Positions 49,078 to 50,917 of a DNA stretch of 50,917 nt are shown here, piece by piece. Every line of letters starts with the position of its first letter. The first letter of the stretch is position 1. The notes beneath the pieces were generated by a model, which had not been told where the DNA came from, did no database searches, and saw only the letters and a list, made by a program, of their open reading frames with translations. Both the position numbers and the translations under genes were made by a program. Source of the DNA: Planctomycetota bacterium (lineage in GTDB: Bacteria; Planctomycetota; UBA1135; UBA2386); contig JACRLW010000008.1 in assembly GCA_016235155.1 (NCBI GenBank), positions 66,062 to 116,978 of the forward strand, read 5' to 3'.

Positions 49078-50385
49078 TCAGCGCCGTTCGGTAACCGCCA
49101 CGCGCTTCGTCCAGGTCACGCCCATCCCGTCGAGCGCGATGGTGACCTCAACGCTCTTCGGGCAGCTCCGAAGCGCGCCCCGCGTGGGGTAGCTGTAGCG
49201 CGAATCCTCGTCCCATTCGTCCCGAGCGAACTGGAAGGGCGCCGTGGCGCCGCCGTCCTCGCAGTTCAACGTGACGCGGCTTGGCGGTATCGACGGGACG
49301 CCGTGAATCGTGATGAGGAGGCTCGGTCCAGGCTCGGAGTAGGGGGACTTCTCGAACTCGACGGTCACGTTCATGTGCCGGGCCAATTCCTCGTTCATGT
49401 CCGCCTCGAAACTCGCTCCTTCGTACTGGTAGGCAATACCTTCGCTTCGAAGCCCGTCGCACCACACCGACACGATGATTGCCTGCACGACCTTGGTGGA
49501 AAGTCCGAGGGCCGCGATGGGGTCCCCATCCGAAACCGTGGCGTAAGTTGCGACGCGCCACTCACCATCCGCCCACGCCGGCAGGAAGTGGAGATTCCGG
49601 ACCCAGTTCCCTTCCTGGCCACGCACGTCGACCTGAATCGTGCAACGCTTCAGTGTCGAGCCGCTGATGTTCCTGAGTTTCAAGCGGTCTGGCACAGCGG
49701 GGATGAAGCGGCGCTTGTCGAAGTCGATCTCGACGGGCGGAGCTTCGGCCGGGCTGCCACCCATGTCTGGCGCGAGCATGGCAAGCATCATTCCGACGGC
49801 GCGGCGTCGCTGGATCAGGAGTGCCAACTCATTCGGAACTCGGGACGTCCAGTTCTGCCGCGGATCACTACTCCTCTGCTTGACCTCGACGGCTGCGGCC
49901 TCACCGAGTGACGAGAGGTACTCAGCAACATCCGACGGATCGTCGGACTCCTCGAGGTACTTCACGACCTGCTGCTGGAGCTTCGCGCCTTCCCGCGCGA
50001 TCGCGTCCAGTCGTTTGTCCGGACTCTCGATGGTCTCCAGCACGATGGCACGCCATCGTTCCCGCGACTCGAAGACCGCTGGATCGAACTTCGGTTCGGG
50101 CTTGGCGCTTTCGGAATCGAGCGGTGCGAGGAGGTTCGCAGCGACGGTTGCGTAGGACTCCCGCAGTCGCTCGAGCCTCTGCTGCTCGACGATCTGTTGC
50201 GCTGACAGGCTGGCCGGGATCAACGCGAAGGTTGCCAACGCCAGCCATCGAGGAGGACGTACAGCCGAACCGCCGCTCCGGTCGTTCGCAGGGTGCGCCG
50301 GGGCGAGGGCGATCGTGCGCCGGGGCGAGAGCGGCAGGCGACCCCTTGTCGCAGCGGAGTCGCAGCGGGTATCGCAGGGAAGCAT
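49078..50385 (-). CDS. Exported hypothetical protein, lower GC than neighbours
   Basis: About 435 residues from ATG 50385 (another ATG at 50412). A hydrophobic segment (WLALATFALIPASLSAQQ) around residues 46-63 is clearly a signal peptide, but the long n-region before it is odd. It contains a 15-nt direct repeat with a 22-nt period, so the true start may be nearer the signal. The mature part has a helical region (~65-200) and beta-rich modules (LKLRNISGSTLKRCTIQVDV, HMNVTVEFEKSPYSEPGPSL). GC and codon use are visibly less extreme than in flanking genes, consistent with recent acquisition. Family not recognised. Confidence 0.65.
   Translation of the reverse strand: MLPCDTRCDSAATRGRLPLSPRRTIALAPAHPANDRSGGSAVRPPRWLALATFALIPASLSAQQIVEQQRLERLRESYATVAANLLAPLDSESAKPEPKFDPAVFESRERWRAIVLETIESPDKRLDAIAREGAKLQQQVVKYLEESDDPSDVAEYLSSLGEAAAVEVKQRSSDPRQNWTSRVPNELALLIQRRRAVGMMLAMLAPDMGGSPAEAPPVEIDFDKRRFIPAVPDRLKLRNISGSTLKRCTIQVDVRGQEGNWVRNLHFLPAWADGEWRVATYATVSDGDPIAALGLSTKVVQAIIVSVWCDGLRSEGIAYQYEGASFEADMNEELARHMNVTVEFEKSPYSEPGPSLLITIHGVPSIPPSRVTLNCEDGGATAPFQFARDEWDEDSRYSYPTRGALRSCPKSVEVTIALDGMGVTWTKRVAVTERR
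50293..50329. repeat. 15-nt tandem-like direct repeat
   Basis: GTGCGCCGGGGCGAG occurs at 50293-50307 and again at 50315-50329 (period 22 nt, not a multiple of three). It lies in the presumed leader or extreme 5' end of the exported protein gene and argues against that stretch being translated. Confidence 0.5.
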
Positions 50386-50577
50386 GAGACCCAGTGAGTA
50401 GCCCTTTCTCATGGCGGCGCATCTTGCCCGGGCGCTCCTCAGCGGTCGAGCCCGCCATTGCCCCAGTGCCCCCGGCGTCGGTCGACTCTCCCCTCACCCG
50501 ACCCGGACTCCCCGCGCATGCGTGCGTCGCTCGGCAGGTGCTTGGCCAAGACGGTTCGCTCTGCCGATGATCCCGCC

Positions 50578-50917
50578 ATGGCTCGACCGAGACGGCGGCG
50601 GCGCGCGTGGTCCATCGCGGTGATCGCGGCGGCCGTGCTGGTCTGGCTCGGCGTGCGCAGCGCGGGTGGTCCGGCGCCGCAGTCGGGACCGAGCGTGCCG
50701 AAGCACGTCGAGTTCGGTGTGAGCGGGACGACCAGGAGCGAACCGCGTGAGGACGAAGCCCCGGCGCCCGGCGGGGAACACGACGCGCGCGCTGCGCTGC
50801 GCGATCGCCTCGCGGGTTGCCTGCGCGCGATGGGCTCCGAGGACTTCGCGTCCGCGTGGCGTGCGCGGCGCGACGCCGACGGACTCGCGCTGCTCGATGA
50901 CGAACGCGCGCAGTTGG
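50578..50917 (+). CDS. Membrane-anchored protein, truncated at right edge
   Basis: ATG 50578 opens a frame that stays open to the window end (113 codons seen). Arg-rich start (MARPRRRRRAW), one transmembrane helix (SIAVIAAAVLVWLGV), a Pro/Gly/Ser-rich linker, then a helical acidic region (ALRDRLAGCLRAMGSEDFAS). Typical single-pass protein with a periplasmic domain; no family visible from this fragment. Confidence 0.5.
   Translation, partial: MARPRRRRRAWSIAVIAAAVLVWLGVRSAGGPAPQSGPSVPKHVEFGVSGTTRSEPREDEAPAPGGEHDARAALRDRLAGCLRAMGSEDFASAWRARRDADGLALLDDERAQL

Overview
This is about 51 kb of very GC-rich DNA (roughly 70 % or more by eye), densely packed with genes on both strands. It is almost certainly from a planctomycete. 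Two cassettes pair a DUF1501 protein with a DUF1549/DUF1553 (planctomycete cytochrome, PSD1) protein, a combination characteristic of Planctomycetes and relatives. Several secreted proteins carry a C-terminal domain of a kind I associate with deep-branching planctomycetes. Shine-Dalgarno sequences are mostly absent. TAnnnT hexamers recur 6-35 nt before start codons, several so close that leaderless transcripts are likely. I saw no tRNA, rRNA, CRISPR array or insertion sequence.

Layout. 1-2606: a left-truncated secreted propeller protein and a divergent pair of nucleobase phosphoribosyltransferases (upp-like and hpt). 2614-8489: a DPP11-like S46 peptidase, a thioredoxin-fold/toroid protein, a membrane-anchored protein, and an exported PrxQ-type peroxiredoxin whose catalytic cysteine codon is an in-frame UGA followed by a bacterial SECIS-like hairpin, i.e. 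a selenoprotein. 8512-15430: first DUF1501/PSD1 cassette, a MATE exporter and a DmeF-type CDF exporter. 15535-24285: a type I restriction-modification island (hsdM, hsdS, a Schlafen/AlbA-type ATP-binding protein, hsdR, a YgjP-like metallopeptidase) with overlapping genes. 24292-24512: a structured repeat-containing spacer. 24558-28486: a transglutaminase-like protein and ComEC. 28558-33415: coaD, a kelch-like secreted protein, a gene remnant, an MFS transporter and a TIM-barrel hydrolase. 33435-39084: second DUF1501/PSD1 cassette, a small conserved protein and another secreted protein. 39081-48139: metal, sulfur and redox genes: a ZIP + SO_0444-type permease fusion, persulfide dioxygenase, 1-Cys peroxiredoxin, a ZnuABC-type importer, an outer-membrane barrel, an ECF sigma factor and a His-rich protein. 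48185-50917: small proteins, a GNAT remnant, a lower-GC secreted protein and a right-truncated membrane protein.

Two things stand out. First, the selenoprotein peroxiredoxin: the UGA sits exactly at the peroxidatic residue, the frame stays open and conserved on both sides, the resolving Cys is at +5, and a 7-bp stem with a GGGAC loop starts at the right distance. A perfect 11-bp inverted repeat lies in its promoter region. Second, four recognisable genes (hsdR, coaD, znuC-like, GNAT) each lack a short internal stretch that carries or abuts a conserved motif; three of them are also frameshifted, and a fifth locus (30620-30780) may be similar. Because coaD is normally essential, a sequence or assembly artefact must be excluded before calling this gene decay.

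Functionally the window reads as nucleotide salvage, cell-surface and secreted degradation functions, DNA restriction and uptake, and a large block for metal homeostasis and peroxide/persulfide detoxification.
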